Positions 40,287 to 49,693 of a stretch of DNA of 64,000 nt are shown one piece after another. The position numbers and the translations under genes are program-made. The notes beneath the pieces are model-generated. The model was not told the DNA's origin, searched no databases, and saw only the letters and a program-made list of their open reading frames with translations. The first letter of the stretch is position 1; each line of letters starts with the position of its first letter. The stretch comes from Kofleriaceae bacterium. GTDB lineage: Bacteria; Myxococcota_A; Polyangia; Haliangiales; Haliangiaceae. Where the stretch lies: contig JAGPCY010000022.1 of the NCBI GenBank assembly GCA_018057825.1, forward strand, positions 85,569 to 149,568. The letters are read 5' to 3'.

Positions 40287-40304
40287 GCGGGCCCGGGGGC
40301 CCGC
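40287..40304. terminator. GC-rich hairpin between convergent genes
   Basis: GCGGGCCC (40287-40294) and GGGCCCGC (40297-40304) form an 8-bp stem with a 2-nt loop, close to the stop of the minus-strand four-helix gene. There is no T-run. It may help end transcription from both sides. Confidence 0.45.
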
Positions 40305-40312
40305 GGAGGTGG

Positions 40313-40633
40313 CTAGCGCGCGAGGGCGTAGGTCACGGCGCCGACACGGTCGGCGAGGACGCGGACGGCGGCGACGGCGGGCTCGTCGAGCCAGCGCCAG
40401 GCGAGGGCGACCTCGAGGGCGAACTTGGTCTCCTGGGCCTCGGCGGCGGCGATGCGGTAGGAGTGCTTCTTGTCGCGGCCGGTGCGGCGCACGCCCTCGG
40501 AGAGGTTGAGGCCGACCGAGGTGGCCGCGCGCCGGAGCTGATCGGCGAGCGCGGGCGACCGCGTTTGCAGCTGCACGCACAGCGGCTCCAGCGCGCGGAG
40601 GAGATCGAGGACGAGAAACTGGGCATCGAGCAT
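40313..40633 (-). CDS. Four-helix bundle (S23/IVS-type) protein, copy 1
   Basis: A 106-residue helical protein. The ATG at 40633 (MLDAQFLVLDLL) is chosen over 40693 because it aligns with its paralogue. The family signature is clear: LADQLRRAATSVGLNLSEG, then RRTGRDKKHSYRIAAAEAQE and a final helix. Proteins of this fold occur in intervening sequences of 23S rRNA genes, as accessory (Avd) proteins of diversity-generating retroelements, and often alone with unknown function. It is divergent from a second copy at 41319. Confidence 0.82.
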   Translation of the reverse strand: MLDAQFLVLDLLRALEPLCVQLQTRSPALADQLRRAATSVGLNLSEGVRRTGRDKKHSYRIAAAEAQETKFALEVALAWRWLDEPAVAAVRVLADRVGAVTYALAR

Positions 40634-41318
40634 GTCGTGGGCTCCGTGGTTGGGGTTCGCCCGTCCGCGACCGACGCGCACGGCCCGTGACATCGGACGC
40701 CGAGCGCGCGGTTCGTCGTCGGTTCAGGCGGCCTGCGGCCGATGGCGCGGGACGGTGCGCGGGAGGTCGCGAGGGCACCCCGACCACGGAGCCCCGGACG
40801 GGCGATGGCCAGCTCGGGACGCGGCTCGTCGGCGCGGTGCGCCGGGCAGTGGCCTGCGCGGCGGCGCTGCGTCGGGCGAGGGCCAGCTCGGCGAGGCGGC
40901 TCGGCGACGCGCAGCGCCGGCTCGGCGACGCAGTTCGCCGCGGCGCTGCGTCGGGCGAGGGCCAGCTCGGCGAGGCGGCTCGGCGACGCGCAGCGCCGGC
41001 TCGGCGACGCAGTTCACCGCAGCGCTGCACCGGGCGGTGGCCAGCTCGGCGACGCGGCTCGGCGACGCCGCGCTGCGCCGGGCGGCGATGCGGCTCGCCG
41101 CTGCGCTGCGCTGGCGATGGCGGCGCGATGACCTCGCGCGAGGGCGGCGTGGACGACGGCTCCTCGGGTGTGGCTCACCCTGCGCGCCCTGCGCGCACGG
41201 GCAGTGCCCACGACCGAGGCTGGCTGGAGGCGAGGTGAGGGTGCGGGCGGCGGTCGTGGTCACGGCCCCTGCGCTTGTGGGCGCGTGGCGGGTGAGAGCC
41301 ACCCCCGAGGAGATCGTC
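40634..41318. other. Gap between the two four-helix genes, mostly repeats
   Basis: This 685-bp stretch carries no credible gene. Frames open here are Arg/Ala-rich and cross repeats whose 79-bp period is not a multiple of three, so they are not coding. Its centre is the 79-bp tandem repeat; each flank should hold the promoter of one four-helix gene. Confidence 0.6.
40866..41102. repeat. 79-bp tandem repeat, three copies
   Basis: Copies start at 40866, 40945 and 41024 with GCTGCGTCGGGCGAGGGCCA or a close variant. The first two are nearly identical and the third is diverged. A partial, more degenerate copy lies just upstream (about 40800-40865). GCTCGGCGA is also repeated inside each unit. Confidence 0.85.
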
Positions 41319-41648
41319 ATGTTCCACGCCCAGACCATCGCGCATGAGTTCGTCGCTGCCGTCCGTCCCGTCATCGCTGCGGTCAGGCCGCAAGACGGCA
41401 ACCTCGCCGACCAGTTGAAGCGCGCGTCGACCAGCGCCTCGCTCAACCTCGCCGAGGGCAACCGCCGCGCGGGCCGCGATCGCGTCGCGCGCTTCCGCAT
41501 CGCCTCCGGCGAGTGCGGCGAGGCGGTCGACGCGCTGCGGCTCGCGGTCGGCTTCGGCTACGTCGCCGACGGCGCGATCGCCGACGCGCTCGGCCTCGGC
41601 GATCGGCTCTGCGCCATGCTCTGGCGCCTGACGCACCCGCGGCCGTGA
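41319..41648 (+). CDS. Four-helix bundle (S23/IVS-type) protein, copy 2
   Basis: A 109-residue helical protein starting at ATG 41319 (MFHAQTIAHEFVAAVRPVIA) behind a GAGGAG ribosome site. It shares the signature of copy 1 (LADQLKRASTSASLNLAEGN, RRAGRDRVARFRIASGECGE). The pair faces apart from the 79-bp repeat region. No reverse transcriptase or rRNA gene is nearby, so a retroelement or rRNA-insertion role is not supported here. It is followed by hexamer array F. Confidence 0.82.
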   Translation: MFHAQTIAHEFVAAVRPVIAAVRPQDGNLADQLKRASTSASLNLAEGNRRAGRDRVARFRIASGECGEAVDALRLAVGFGYVADGAIADALGLGDRLCAMLWRLTHPRP

Positions 41649-41706
41649 CAGCGCCCGTCGCCGGATCCGGCCACCGTGCCGGATCCGGCGCCCGTGCCGG
41701 ATCGGT

Positions 41707-42095
<389 letters not shown>

Positions 42096-42150
42096 GTGCC
42101 GCGGTCGGCTGATCGTCCGACCGATGGTCGCTTGGGCTACCATCGCGCCG

Positions 42151-44508
42151 ATGCGCCTCGCCTACGCCACGGTCTTCGCCCTCGCGCTCACCGGTTGCAG
42201 CGGCTGCGACGACCCCAGCGGGGCTGGACCCGACGGCCCTGGCGACGGCCTCGCGACCTGCGGCGGCGCGGTGTGCATCGCCGACCAGGTCTGTCGCTAC
42301 GACACCTGTGTGCCGACCCCGACCGCGTGCGTCGACGGCCGGTGCCCCGACGACCAACATTGCGACACCACGACCAACGAGTGTCTGCCGTGGGGCGTTG
42401 GGCCCGGCGGCACGTTCGATCCGGCGTGTGTTCGCGAGGTGGTGCCCGGGGTGTTCTTCCCCGGCGCGCAGTGCGAGTGGCTGGGCCCGCCGACCGGCGA
42501 TCCGTTCCCCGACCACAAGAACGTCCTCGGCTCGCCGATGATCGCCGACCTCGGGCTGGGCGCTGGTGAGTTCACCAGCCCGTCGATCGTCTTCATCTCG
42601 TACAACTACAACGACGGCGGCGCGGAGTCGTGCCAGGGCATCAACCCGGCCTACTTCGGCGTCATCCGCGTCATCGACGGCGCGACCTGCGCCCAGGTCG
42701 CGACCTTGCCCGGCCCGGTGATCGCGGCGCAGTCGGTCGCGCTGGCCGATCTCGGCGGCGCCGACGCGCGCCCCGAGATCATCGCGGCGCGCCAGGACGG
42801 CGGCCTCATCGCCTACACCCGCAACGCCGCCGGCGCGTGGACCACGCTTTGGACCTCGGCCGACAACTACGGCGACACCTTCTGCAACTGGACCGGCCTG
42901 GCGGTCCACGATCTCGACGACGACGGCGTGCCCGAGGTGCTGTACCAGGGCGCGGTCTACAGCGCCGCCGGCGTGCTCCAGAACACGCCGCTGCCGCCGA
43001 CCACCCTCGACCCGCGGTCGACCGGCTACATCCCGGTGGTGGCCGATGCCGACGGCGACGGCGCCCCCGAGCTGATCTCCGGGCCGCGGCTCTACGACTG
43101 GGATCGCGCGACCACCGAGTGGGTGCCGGCCCAGGCCATCGGCGGGGTCGCCGGGCGAGTCGCGCTGGCCGACCTCGGCACCTTCGGCGCGGCGCCTGGC
43201 GCCGACGATCGCGGCGCCCTCGACGGCAGCCCCGAGATCGTCGTGGTCCAGGGGGGCCGCATCCACGCCTACACGGTCGGTGGTCGCGAGGTCTTCACCG
43301 GCGCGCTCCAGGGCTCGACCCCGGGCGACGGCGGCCCGCCGACCCTGGCCGACTTCGACGGCGACGGCCGGGTCGAGCTGGCCTCGGCCGGCGGCACCGC
43401 CTACACGGTCTTCGATCCCGACTGCGTCGCCGGGGCGGCGCCGACGGTGTGCGCCAGCGGCCGCGCCGACGGCATCCTGTGGTTCCAGGTCTCCCAGGAC
43501 GGCTCGTCCAACGTCACCGGCTCGTCGGTGTTCGACTTCGAGGGCGACGGCCGGGCCGAGGTGGTCTACGCCGACGAGTGCTTCACCCGGGTCTACGACG
43601 GCACCTCGGGCCAAGTGGTGTACTCGCGGTTCCGCCGCTCGTGCACCTGGTACGAGAACCCGACGGTGGCCGACGTCGACGGCGACTTCAACGCCGAGAT
43701 CGTCGTCAACAGCAACACCAACTGCGCGCAGATCGCCTGCCCGGCCCTCGACCCGATCTTCGATGGCGTGCAGTGCCTCGACAACTCCGACTGTCCGACC
43801 ACCACCACCTGCGGCCGCGAGACCCCGGGCGACACCCTCGGCCGCTGTCGGTGCAGCGCCGACGCCGACTGCGGCGGCGACGGCTTCGTCTGTCGCGATC
43901 CGATCGCCGGCCCGTCGGCCGCCGGCCGGGTGTGTCGCGCCGAGAACCCCGGCATCAACACCGCGTTTGGGGTCCGGGTGATCGCCGATCGCGTCGATCG
44001 CTGGGTCAACACCCGCCCGATCTGGAACCAGCACGCCTACAGCGTGACCAACGTCGACGAGACCGGCCAGGTGCCGCGGACCTCGCAGTGGCTGCGCAAC
44101 TGGACCCAGCCCGGCCTCAACAACTTCCGGCAGAACTCGCCCGGCACCGGCCTGGGCGCCGGCGCCTCGCCCGATCTCACGATCGGCGGCGCCACCGTCA
44201 CCTGCGTGCCCGGGGGCGCGCGGGTCGCGGTGCGGGTGTGCAACCGCGGCACCGAGCCGGTGGCTCGCGGGCTCGGGGTCGCGGTCTACGCCGGCGATCC
44301 GGCCGGCGCCCTCGGCTGTCAGGCCCAGACCACCGCGAACCTGTCGCCCGGTCTGTGCCAGGAGGTCTCGTGCGACTGGCCGGCGGCCGGCAGCGTCGGC
44401 ACGATCGTGGTCGACGACCGCGGCACCGGCACCGGCGCCAACCTCGAGTGCCGCGAGGACAACAACCGCCTGGTGATCCGCGGCCTCAACTGCCCGATCG
44501 GTCCGTGA
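42151..44508 (+). CDS. Large cysteine-rich lipoprotein with FG-GAP/VCBS-like repeats
   Basis: A 785-residue lipoprotein. The ATG at 42151 starts [19 protein letters not shown]; an ATG at 42124 would give a poor signal. After the anchor comes a cysteine-rich stretch ([31 protein letters not shown]). The central part has repeated Asp-rich calcium-type loops of FG-GAP/VCBS propeller blades: [61 protein letters not shown] second cysteine-rich insert follows ([16 protein letters not shown]), then a C-terminal CARDB-like beta domain ([20 protein letters not shown]). This is a surface propeller protein typical of myxobacteria, probably for binding or adhesion. Confidence 0.88.
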   Translation: MRLAYATVFALALTGCSGCDDPSGAGPDGPGDGLATCGGAVCIADQVCRYDTCVPTPTACVDGRCPDDQHCDTTTNECLPWGVGPGGTFDPACVREVVPGVFFPGAQCEWLGPPTGDPFPDHKNVLGSPMIADLGLGAGEFTSPSIVFISYNYNDGGAESCQGINPAYFGVIRVIDGATCAQVATLPGPVIAAQSVALADLGGADARPEIIAARQDGGLIAYTRNAAGAWTTLWTSADNYGDTFCNWTGLAVHDLDDDGVPEVLYQGAVYSAAGVLQNTPLPPTTLDPRSTGYIPVVADADGDGAPELISGPRLYDWDRATTEWVPAQAIGGVAGRVALADLGTFGAAPGADDRGALDGSPEIVVVQGGRIHAYTVGGREVFTGALQGSTPGDGGPPTLADFDGDGRVELASAGGTAYTVFDPDCVAGAAPTVCASGRADGILWFQVSQDGSSNVTGSSVFDFEGDGRAEVVYADECFTRVYDGTSGQVVYSRFRRSCTWYENPTVADVDGDFNAEIVVNSNTNCAQIACPALDPIFDGVQCLDNSDCPTTTTCGRETPGDTLGRCRCSADADCGGDGFVCRDPIAGPSAAGRVCRAENPGINTAFGVRVIADRVDRWVNTRPIWNQHAYSVTNVDETGQVPRTSQWLRNWTQPGLNNFRQNSPGTGLGAGASPDLTIGGATVTCVPGGARVAVRVCNRGTEPVARGLGVAVYAGDPAGALGCQAQTTANLSPGLCQEVSCDWPAAGSVGTIVVDDRGTGTGANLECREDNNRLVIRGLNCPIGP

Positions 44509-44544
44509 CCGCGGGAGCGGGGCGGGCGACCGGTGACGGGGCGG

Positions 44545-45213
44545 CTACCGGCGATCGCGGACCGCCAGCGCCTCGAGGAGCAGCGCCAGGTCGCGCTCGG
44601 CCACGACCTCGGCGCGGAAGCCGGCGTCGACCGCGTCGGGGGTCATCGCCGGGGCCAGCTCGCGGCGCTCGAAGTTGGTCCAGATCCGACGGTCGCCGCG
44701 GCAGTCGTAGGTCCGGCACGGCGCCGGGCGGTGGGTGTAGCAGCCGCAGGCGCCGTCCGAACGGCGCTGGTGGGTGCAGCGGCCGTCGTCGTCGTGGCGG
44801 ATCAGGTACGGCCGACCGTGGTCCCACTTGATCACGCCCTCCTCGAGATCCTGGGTCGACAGCGCGAACGTCAGCGCGCAGCACCGCCCGCCGCAGATCG
44901 GCAAGAGCTCGAGGCACGGCGGGCCGCCGTCGTTGCTCACCTGGTACTTGTCGACGGTGGCGCCGAGCTGGAGGCGGCCGTCGTCCATGGCGTCAGCGGC
45001 CGCGATGCCGGGCCGCAGGGCGGCGGCGCGCTCGAGGATCGCGGCCTCGGCCGCCGCCGGATCGGGGCCGGCAGCGGCCACCGCCTCGGTCACCGCCACC
45101 ACCTGGGCGGCCAGGGCGTGGAGCTGGCCGCGGACCTCCTCGAGGGCCAGGAGCGTCGCCCGCGCGGTCCGCTCGAGGTCGCGCCGGGCGTCGTCGCCGG
45201 GGTCGCCGGCCAT
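44545..45213 (-). CDS. YkgJ-family cysteine cluster protein
   Basis: A 222-residue protein. The ATG at 45213 overlaps the stop of the upstream barrel gene (TGATG). The first 90 residues are helical. The C-terminal half carries the YkgJ cysteine pattern: CLELLPICGGRCCALTFALS, then DDDGRCTHQRRSDGACGCY and RPAPCRTYDCR. The family is annotated as a putative zinc- or iron-chelating domain; function is unknown. Its tie to an outer-membrane barrel is by overlap only. Confidence 0.83.
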   Translation of the reverse strand: MAGDPGDDARRDLERTARATLLALEEVRGQLHALAAQVVAVTEAVAAAGPDPAAAEAAILERAAALRPGIAAADAMDDGRLQLGATVDKYQVSNDGGPPCLELLPICGGRCCALTFALSTQDLEEGVIKWDHGRPYLIRHDDDGRCTHQRRSDGACGCYTHRPAPCRTYDCRGDRRIWTNFERRELAPAMTPDAVDAGFRAEVVAERDLALLLEALAVRDRR

Positions 45214-46211
45214 CAGAAGTCGAGTCCAGCCGCGACCGTCAGCGTGGTCTGGGCCTTCGCCTGATCCGGCGAGTCGCAGTTGGTCGTGCGCGACGCCAAC
45301 GTGCACTCGTCGGCCGAGGCCCGATCGTCGATCGAGCTGCCCGCCATCGCGTAGGTGCCCTCGACGGTCAACGCGAACACGTAGTAGCGGAGCTTGGCGC
45401 CGAAGAACACCCGGTGGCGGATGATGTCGTCCTGATCCTTGAAGACGAAGTTGAGCTGGCGATCGTCCATGTTGGCCGGATCGAGCCCGTCGACGTTCGG
45501 GGTCGGGTCGATGACCTCCGACCGCGGCACCATCAGAAGGACGTTGTAGCCGAGGTACGGGTTGGCGTTCCAGGTGCCGCCGACCCCGACGTGCTTGCCG
45601 ATCGACGCGTCGATCGAGATGATCGTCAGATCGAGATCCTTCTGGCCGATCAGGCGCGACACCGCGCCGCGCACCGCCAGCGACGGGATCGGCATGTCGT
45701 GGTAGCCCTCGTGCAGCGCGACCTTGGCGTAGCCCTGGGCGGTCCACAGCCGCGAGCCCATCAGGTGGACCGCGCCGGCGCCGAACTCGAGGGACGGCAC
45801 CGGGAACCACATGCCCTTGCGCATGAACAGCCCGAGGTTCTGGAGCTGGCCTTCGCCGTGGGCCATGCCGCCGGCGCCGGTCGGATCCGGCGAGCCCTGG
45901 CGCGCCCGCCAGTAGCCGGCGTCGGCCGAGATCGAGGTCCACGAAGTGTCGGCCGCGAACTGGAAGCCGCCGAAGCCCAGGGTGTCGGCCGGGGTCGACA
46001 GCCGCGGCGCCAAGGCCACGCCGAGCTCGCTCACCAGCGAGCGGAACTCGAGGTTCTGGCCGACCGCGCGGTTGGGCGAGACCCCGGGGTCACCGACCAG
46101 AAGGGCCAGGCGGCCCAGCACCAGATCGTTCTCGCCGGCCCGCGCAGGTGGCGCCGCCGCGGCCAGGGCCGCGATCGCGAGGGCAACCGCGAGGGCAACA
46201 TTACGCCGCAT
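45213..46211 (-). CDS. Outer-membrane beta-barrel protein
   Basis: A 332-residue protein with a signal peptide (VALAVALAIAALAAAAPPARA). The mature part alternates amphipathic strands and loops (GFGGFQFAADTSWTSISADA, ALTVEGTYAMAGSSID) and ends LTVAAGLDF, a typical C-terminal barrel strand. A metal- or ligand-like loop is not obvious. It resembles uncharacterised myxobacterial barrel proteins. It leads the YkgJ gene in a two-gene operon and is divergent from the enoyl-CoA hydratase gene. Confidence 0.72.
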   Translation of the reverse strand: MRRNVALAVALAIAALAAAAPPARAGENDLVLGRLALLVGDPGVSPNRAVGQNLEFRSLVSELGVALAPRLSTPADTLGFGGFQFAADTSWTSISADAGYWRARQGSPDPTGAGGMAHGEGQLQNLGLFMRKGMWFPVPSLEFGAGAVHLMGSRLWTAQGYAKVALHEGYHDMPIPSLAVRGAVSRLIGQKDLDLTIISIDASIGKHVGVGGTWNANPYLGYNVLLMVPRSEVIDPTPNVDGLDPANMDDRQLNFVFKDQDDIIRHRVFFGAKLRYYVFALTVEGTYAMAGSSIDDRASADECTLASRTTNCDSPDQAKAQTTLTVAAGLDF

Positions 46212-46276
46212 TACGAGGAGCGTAGGGCGGCGCGGTCGCCCTCGTCAACACGCGGCCGCCGCTGTACCGTGCCGTC

Positions 46277-47047
46277 GTGACCTCCTACGCCACGATCCTC
46301 GTCGACGTCGGCCCGATCGCCCGGGTCACCTTGAACCGCCCCGACAAGCGCAACCCGATCGGCCCGGCGACCTGCGGCGAGCTGGTCCACGCCTTGGCCG
46401 CCCTCGGCGCGGACCCCGCGGTCCGGGTCGTGGTGCTGACCGGCGCCGGGCCGGCGTTCTCGGCCGGCGGCGATCTGTCGGCGATGGGCGGCGGCGGCGG
46501 TGGCGGTGTACCGCCGGCGTCCCTCGTCGACCTGTTGACCGCGATGCACCGGCTCGGCAAGCCGATCGTGGCCCGGGTCCACGGCCCGGCCCTGGCCGGC
46601 GGCCTGGGCCTGATGGTCGCCTGCGATGTCGTGATCGCGTCCGACGCCGCGGTTTTCGGCACGACCGAGATCCAGGTCGGGCTGTGGCCGATGATGATCA
46701 CCGCCGAGCTGGTCCGCAACATCGGCCGCAAGCGCACCCTCGAGATGATGTTGACCGGGCGCAAGCTGCCGGCCGCCGAGGCCCTGGCGATCGGGCTGGT
46801 GACCGAGGTGGTGCCGCCCGCCGACCTCGACGCCCGGGTCGACGCGGTGGCCGCCTCGCTGGCCGACAAGAGCCCGGCGGCGCTCCGCCTCGGCCTGACC
46901 GCGTTCTACGCCAGCGCCGATCTCGACCACGAGCCGGCCCTGCGCTACCTCGAGGGCGAGCTGGCCAAGGTCCTGGCGCTCGAGGACGCCGCCGAGGGCA
47001 TCGCCGCGTTCCTCGGCAAGCGCAAGCCGGTGTGGAAGGGCCGGTGA
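46277..47047 (+). CDS. Enoyl-CoA hydratase/isomerase family protein
   Basis: A 256-residue crotonase-fold protein starting at GTG 46277. The oxyanion-hole segments are FSAGGDLSAM and PALAGGLGLMVACD. In true hydratases the second segment holds a first catalytic Glu; here that position is Gly, while the second Glu is kept (GTTEIQVGLWP). This points to an isomerase- or hydrolase-like branch, not a classic hydratase. It opens a run of short genes overlapping by 4 bp, leading to a MutL/GlmL-type gene, so a link to acyl-CoA or cobalamin-dependent rearrangement is conceivable. Confidence 0.85.
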   Translation: MTSYATILVDVGPIARVTLNRPDKRNPIGPATCGELVHALAALGADPAVRVVVLTGAGPAFSAGGDLSAMGGGGGGGVPPASLVDLLTAMHRLGKPIVARVHGPALAGGLGLMVACDVVIASDAAVFGTTEIQVGLWPMMITAELVRNIGRKRTLEMMLTGRKLPAAEALAIGLVTEVVPPADLDARVDAVAASLADKSPAALRLGLTAFYASADLDHEPALRYLEGELAKVLALEDAAEGIAAFLGKRKPVWKGR

Positions 47048-47469
47048 GCGCCGCGCCGCCGACGCCGGTCACCTGGACCGCGCACCCGGCGCGCCGGCGC
47101 CCCGATCACGTCGCGCTGTCGGCGGCGGTGATCTTGCTGTCGACCTGGGCGGTGCTGGTGACGCTCGAGGCGCCTGGCCTGGCCGCCCTGGCGGCGGTCC
47201 TCTTGATCGCGGCGCTGGCGCCGTTTCTGTTCCCGACCCACTACCGGATCGACGCTGTCGGGGTCGAGGCCCGCCGCCTGGGCCGGCGCCAGGCCCGGCC
47301 GTGGACGGAGATCCGTCGGGTCGACGTCGGCGCGCGGGCCGCCCTGGTCTCGCCCTTCGCGCGGCCGCGCTGGCTCGATCGCTACCGCGGGCTGATCGTC
47401 TTGTTCGATGGCGGCGACCGCGCGGCGATCGTCGCCGCGCTGACCGCCCGCGGCGAGGCCGCGGCGTGA
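47044..47469 (+). CDS. Small membrane protein with PH-like tail
   Basis: A 141-residue protein starting at GTG 47044 in a GTGA overlap. A transmembrane hairpin (ALSAAVILLSTWAVLVTLEA, AALAAVLLIAALAPFLF) is followed by a beta domain (HYRIDAVGVEARRLGRRQAR, PWTEIRRVDVGARAALVSPF) like the bacterial PH domains of small membrane proteins. No specific function is known. Confidence 0.7.
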   Translation: MSAAPPTPVTWTAHPARRRPDHVALSAAVILLSTWAVLVTLEAPGLAALAAVLLIAALAPFLFPTHYRIDAVGVEARRLGRRQARPWTEIRRVDVGARAALVSPFARPRWLDRYRGLIVLFDGGDRAAIVAALTARGEAAA

Positions 47470-47741
47470 CCGACCTCGAGGCCGGCCTGACCGACGCCGA
47501 GCGCGCCACCCTCGACGAGCTGGCCGACGCCATCGCCGGTCGCCGCCTGGCGGTGGCGGCGATCTTCTTCTTCGAGTCGATCGCGCCGCTCGGGTTCCTC
47601 GGCAGCCAGGTCATGCTCGGGCTGCGGCCGATGATCGCGCTGGTGTGGCCGGACCCGGCGCGCTGGGATCAGCTCCAGCGGGTGCTCGAGCGACGCGGCG
47701 CGATCGAGCTCTTGGTGCGGCGGCTCGAGGCGCGGGCGTGA
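47466..47741 (+). CDS. Small uncharacterised protein of the GlmL run
   Basis: A 91-residue protein starting at GTG 47466 in a GTGA overlap. A helical N-terminus (LTDAERATLDELADAIAGRR) leads to a hydrophobic stretch (AVAAIFFFESIAPLGFLGSQ) and an amphipathic end (WDQLQRVLERRGAIELLVRR). It may associate with the membrane. The next gene begins within or just after its stop. Confidence 0.65.
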   Translation: MTDLEAGLTDAERATLDELADAIAGRRLAVAAIFFFESIAPLGFLGSQVMLGLRPMIALVWPDPARWDQLQRVLERRGAIELLVRRLEARA

Positions 47742-47752
47742 TACACCGGGGC

Positions 47753-49591
47753 ATGGCGTCGCACCACGCCGCTCCTGGGGCGATCGATCCGGCCGCGGTC
47801 CGCTCGGTGATCGCCACCGACTGCGGGTCGACCACGACCAAGGCGATCCTGATCGAGAAGAACGCCGCCGGCGAGTACCGCCTGGCCAGCCGCGGCGAGG
47901 CGCCGACCACGGTCGAGGCCCCGGTCGAGGACGTGACCCGCGGTGTCGTGAACGCGGTCCGCGAGATCCAGGAGCTGCGCGGGCGGCAGTTCCTCGGCGA
48001 CGGCCCCGACGGCCCGGTGATCCTCCGGCCCGAGAAGGACGGGGCCGGCACCGATCTCTACATCTCGACCTCGTCGGCCGGCGGCGGCCTGCAGATGGTG
48101 GTCGGCGGGGTGGTCGCCAACATGACCGCGCAGAGCGCGACCCGGGCCGCCCTCGGCGCCGGTGCGATCGTGATGGACGCCCTGGCGGTCAACGATCGCC
48201 GCGCCCCCCACGAGAAGATCGAGCGGATCCGCCAGCTCCGCCCCGACATGATCCTCCTGGCCGGCGGCACCGACGGCGGCACCCGCAAGCACGTCGTCGC
48301 CCTGGCCGAGCTGTTGCGCGCGGCCCAGCCCCGGCCGCGCCTGGGCGCCGGCTTCGATCTGCCGGTGATCTACGCCGGCAACTCGGCGGTCCGCGCCGAT
48401 GTCCAGGCCATCCTCGGCGGCCGGGTGGCGCTGCAGTTCGTCGACAACCTCCGGCCGACCCTGGCCGAGGAGCACCTGGCGCCGGCCCGCGACGCCATCC
48501 ACGACGTCTTCATGGAGCACGTCATGGCCCAGGCCCCGGGCTACGGCAAGCTCATGACCTGGACCGACGTCCCGATCATGCCGACCCCGGGCGCGATGGG
48601 CCTCATCATCGCCGCCCTGGCCGAGCGCGACGGCGTCAACGTCGTCGGCGTCGACATCGGCGGCGCGACCACCGACGTCTTCAGCGTCTTCGACGGCGCC
48701 TTCAACCGCACGGTGTCGGCCAACCTCGGCATGTCGTACTCGGTGTCGAACGTCCTGGCCGAGGCCGGGCTGGGCGACATCGGACGCTGGGTGCCCTTCG
48801 ACCTCGAGCCGGCCGAGCTGCGCGATCGCATCGGCAACAAGATGATCCGGCCGACCACGATCCCCGAGACCCTCGACGAGCTCAAGATCGAGCAGGCGAT
48901 CGCCCGCGAGGCCCTGCGGCTGTCGTTCGTCCAGCACAAGCAGTTCGCGGTCAAGCTGACCGGCGCGCGGCAGGCCCGGTCGATCGCCGACGCCTTCGCC
49001 CAGGGCGAGTCCGCGTCGCTGGTCGATCTGATGAAGCTCGATCTGCTGGTCGGCTCGGGCGGCGTGCTCAGCCACGCGCCGCGCCGAGCCCAGTCGATGC
49101 TCATGATGATCGACGCCTTCCAGGTCGAGGGCGTGACCGAGCTGGCGGTCGACTCGATCTTCATGATGCCGCACCTGGGGGTGCTGTCGACGATCCACCC
49201 GGCGGCGGCGACCGAGGTCTTCGAGAAGGACTGCCTGATCCGCCTCGGCACCTGCGTCGCGCCAGTCGGCGCGGTCAAGCGCGGGCCGCTCCTGACCGCC
49301 GAGCTGCGCCGGGCCGACGGCGGCGTCGATCGCCTCGAGCTGTCGGCCGGCGAGCTGGTGCGCCGGCCGCTGCCGTCGGGCCAGGTCGTCGAGGCGACCT
49401 TGACCCCGGCCCGCGGCGTCGACGTCGGCGCCGGCCCGGGCGCGCCGCTCAGCCGGCCGCTGCGCGGCGGCGAGGTCGGCCTGGTGTTCGATGGCCGCGG
49501 GCGTCGGCCGATGACGATCCCGGCCGAGCGCGCGGCGCGGGTCGCGGCCACCGCGCGCTGGACCGAGGCCCTGGCGCTGTACCCGTCGTGA
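47753..49591 (+). CDS. MutL/GlmL-family ATPase (B12-mutase reactivator type)
   Basis: A 612-residue actin/Hsp70-fold protein. ATG 47753 is used; GTG 47738, which overlaps the previous stop, is possible. The phosphate loops are IATDCGSTTTKAILIE and VVGVDIGGATTDVFSVF, and the family hallmark STSSAGGGLQMVVGGVVANM is present. Relatives (GlmL/MutL) accompany adenosylcobalamin-dependent glutamate mutase and are thought to reactivate it, but many occur without a mutase. No mutase gene is in the window, so another client is likely. It is followed, after a 102-bp gap, by the beta-rich partner gene. Confidence 0.88.
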   Translation: MASHHAAPGAIDPAAVRSVIATDCGSTTTKAILIEKNAAGEYRLASRGEAPTTVEAPVEDVTRGVVNAVREIQELRGRQFLGDGPDGPVILRPEKDGAGTDLYISTSSAGGGLQMVVGGVVANMTAQSATRAALGAGAIVMDALAVNDRRAPHEKIERIRQLRPDMILLAGGTDGGTRKHVVALAELLRAAQPRPRLGAGFDLPVIYAGNSAVRADVQAILGGRVALQFVDNLRPTLAEEHLAPARDAIHDVFMEHVMAQAPGYGKLMTWTDVPIMPTPGAMGLIIAALAERDGVNVVGVDIGGATTDVFSVFDGAFNRTVSANLGMSYSVSNVLAEAGLGDIGRWVPFDLEPAELRDRIGNKMIRPTTIPETLDELKIEQAIAREALRLSFVQHKQFAVKLTGARQARSIADAFAQGESASLVDLMKLDLLVGSGGVLSHAPRRAQSMLMMIDAFQVEGVTELAVDSIFMMPHLGVLSTIHPAAATEVFEKDCLIRLGTCVAPVGAVKRGPLLTAELRRADGGVDRLELSAGELVRRPLPSGQVVEATLTPARGVDVGAGPGAPLSRPLRGGEVGLVFDGRGRRPMTIPAERAARVAATARWTEALALYPS

Positions 49592-49693
49592 CGGCGACCG
49601 TCGGTACACGGCGCGCCGGCGCGTGGCGCGACCGGCGCGGTTTGGCCGGCGGCGCGGCCCGAGGCTCGGCGCGATCGCGTATCCTCGACCGAC

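Noticed and set aside
40313..41648. Diversity-generating retroelement based on the Avd-like fold
   Set aside because: No reverse transcriptase, template repeat or variable target gene was seen; the fold alone is not enough.
47738..47752. GTG 47738 as the start of the GlmL-type gene
   Set aside because: Possible by its overlap with the previous stop, but ATG 47753 is closer to the conserved part; the choice is not certain.
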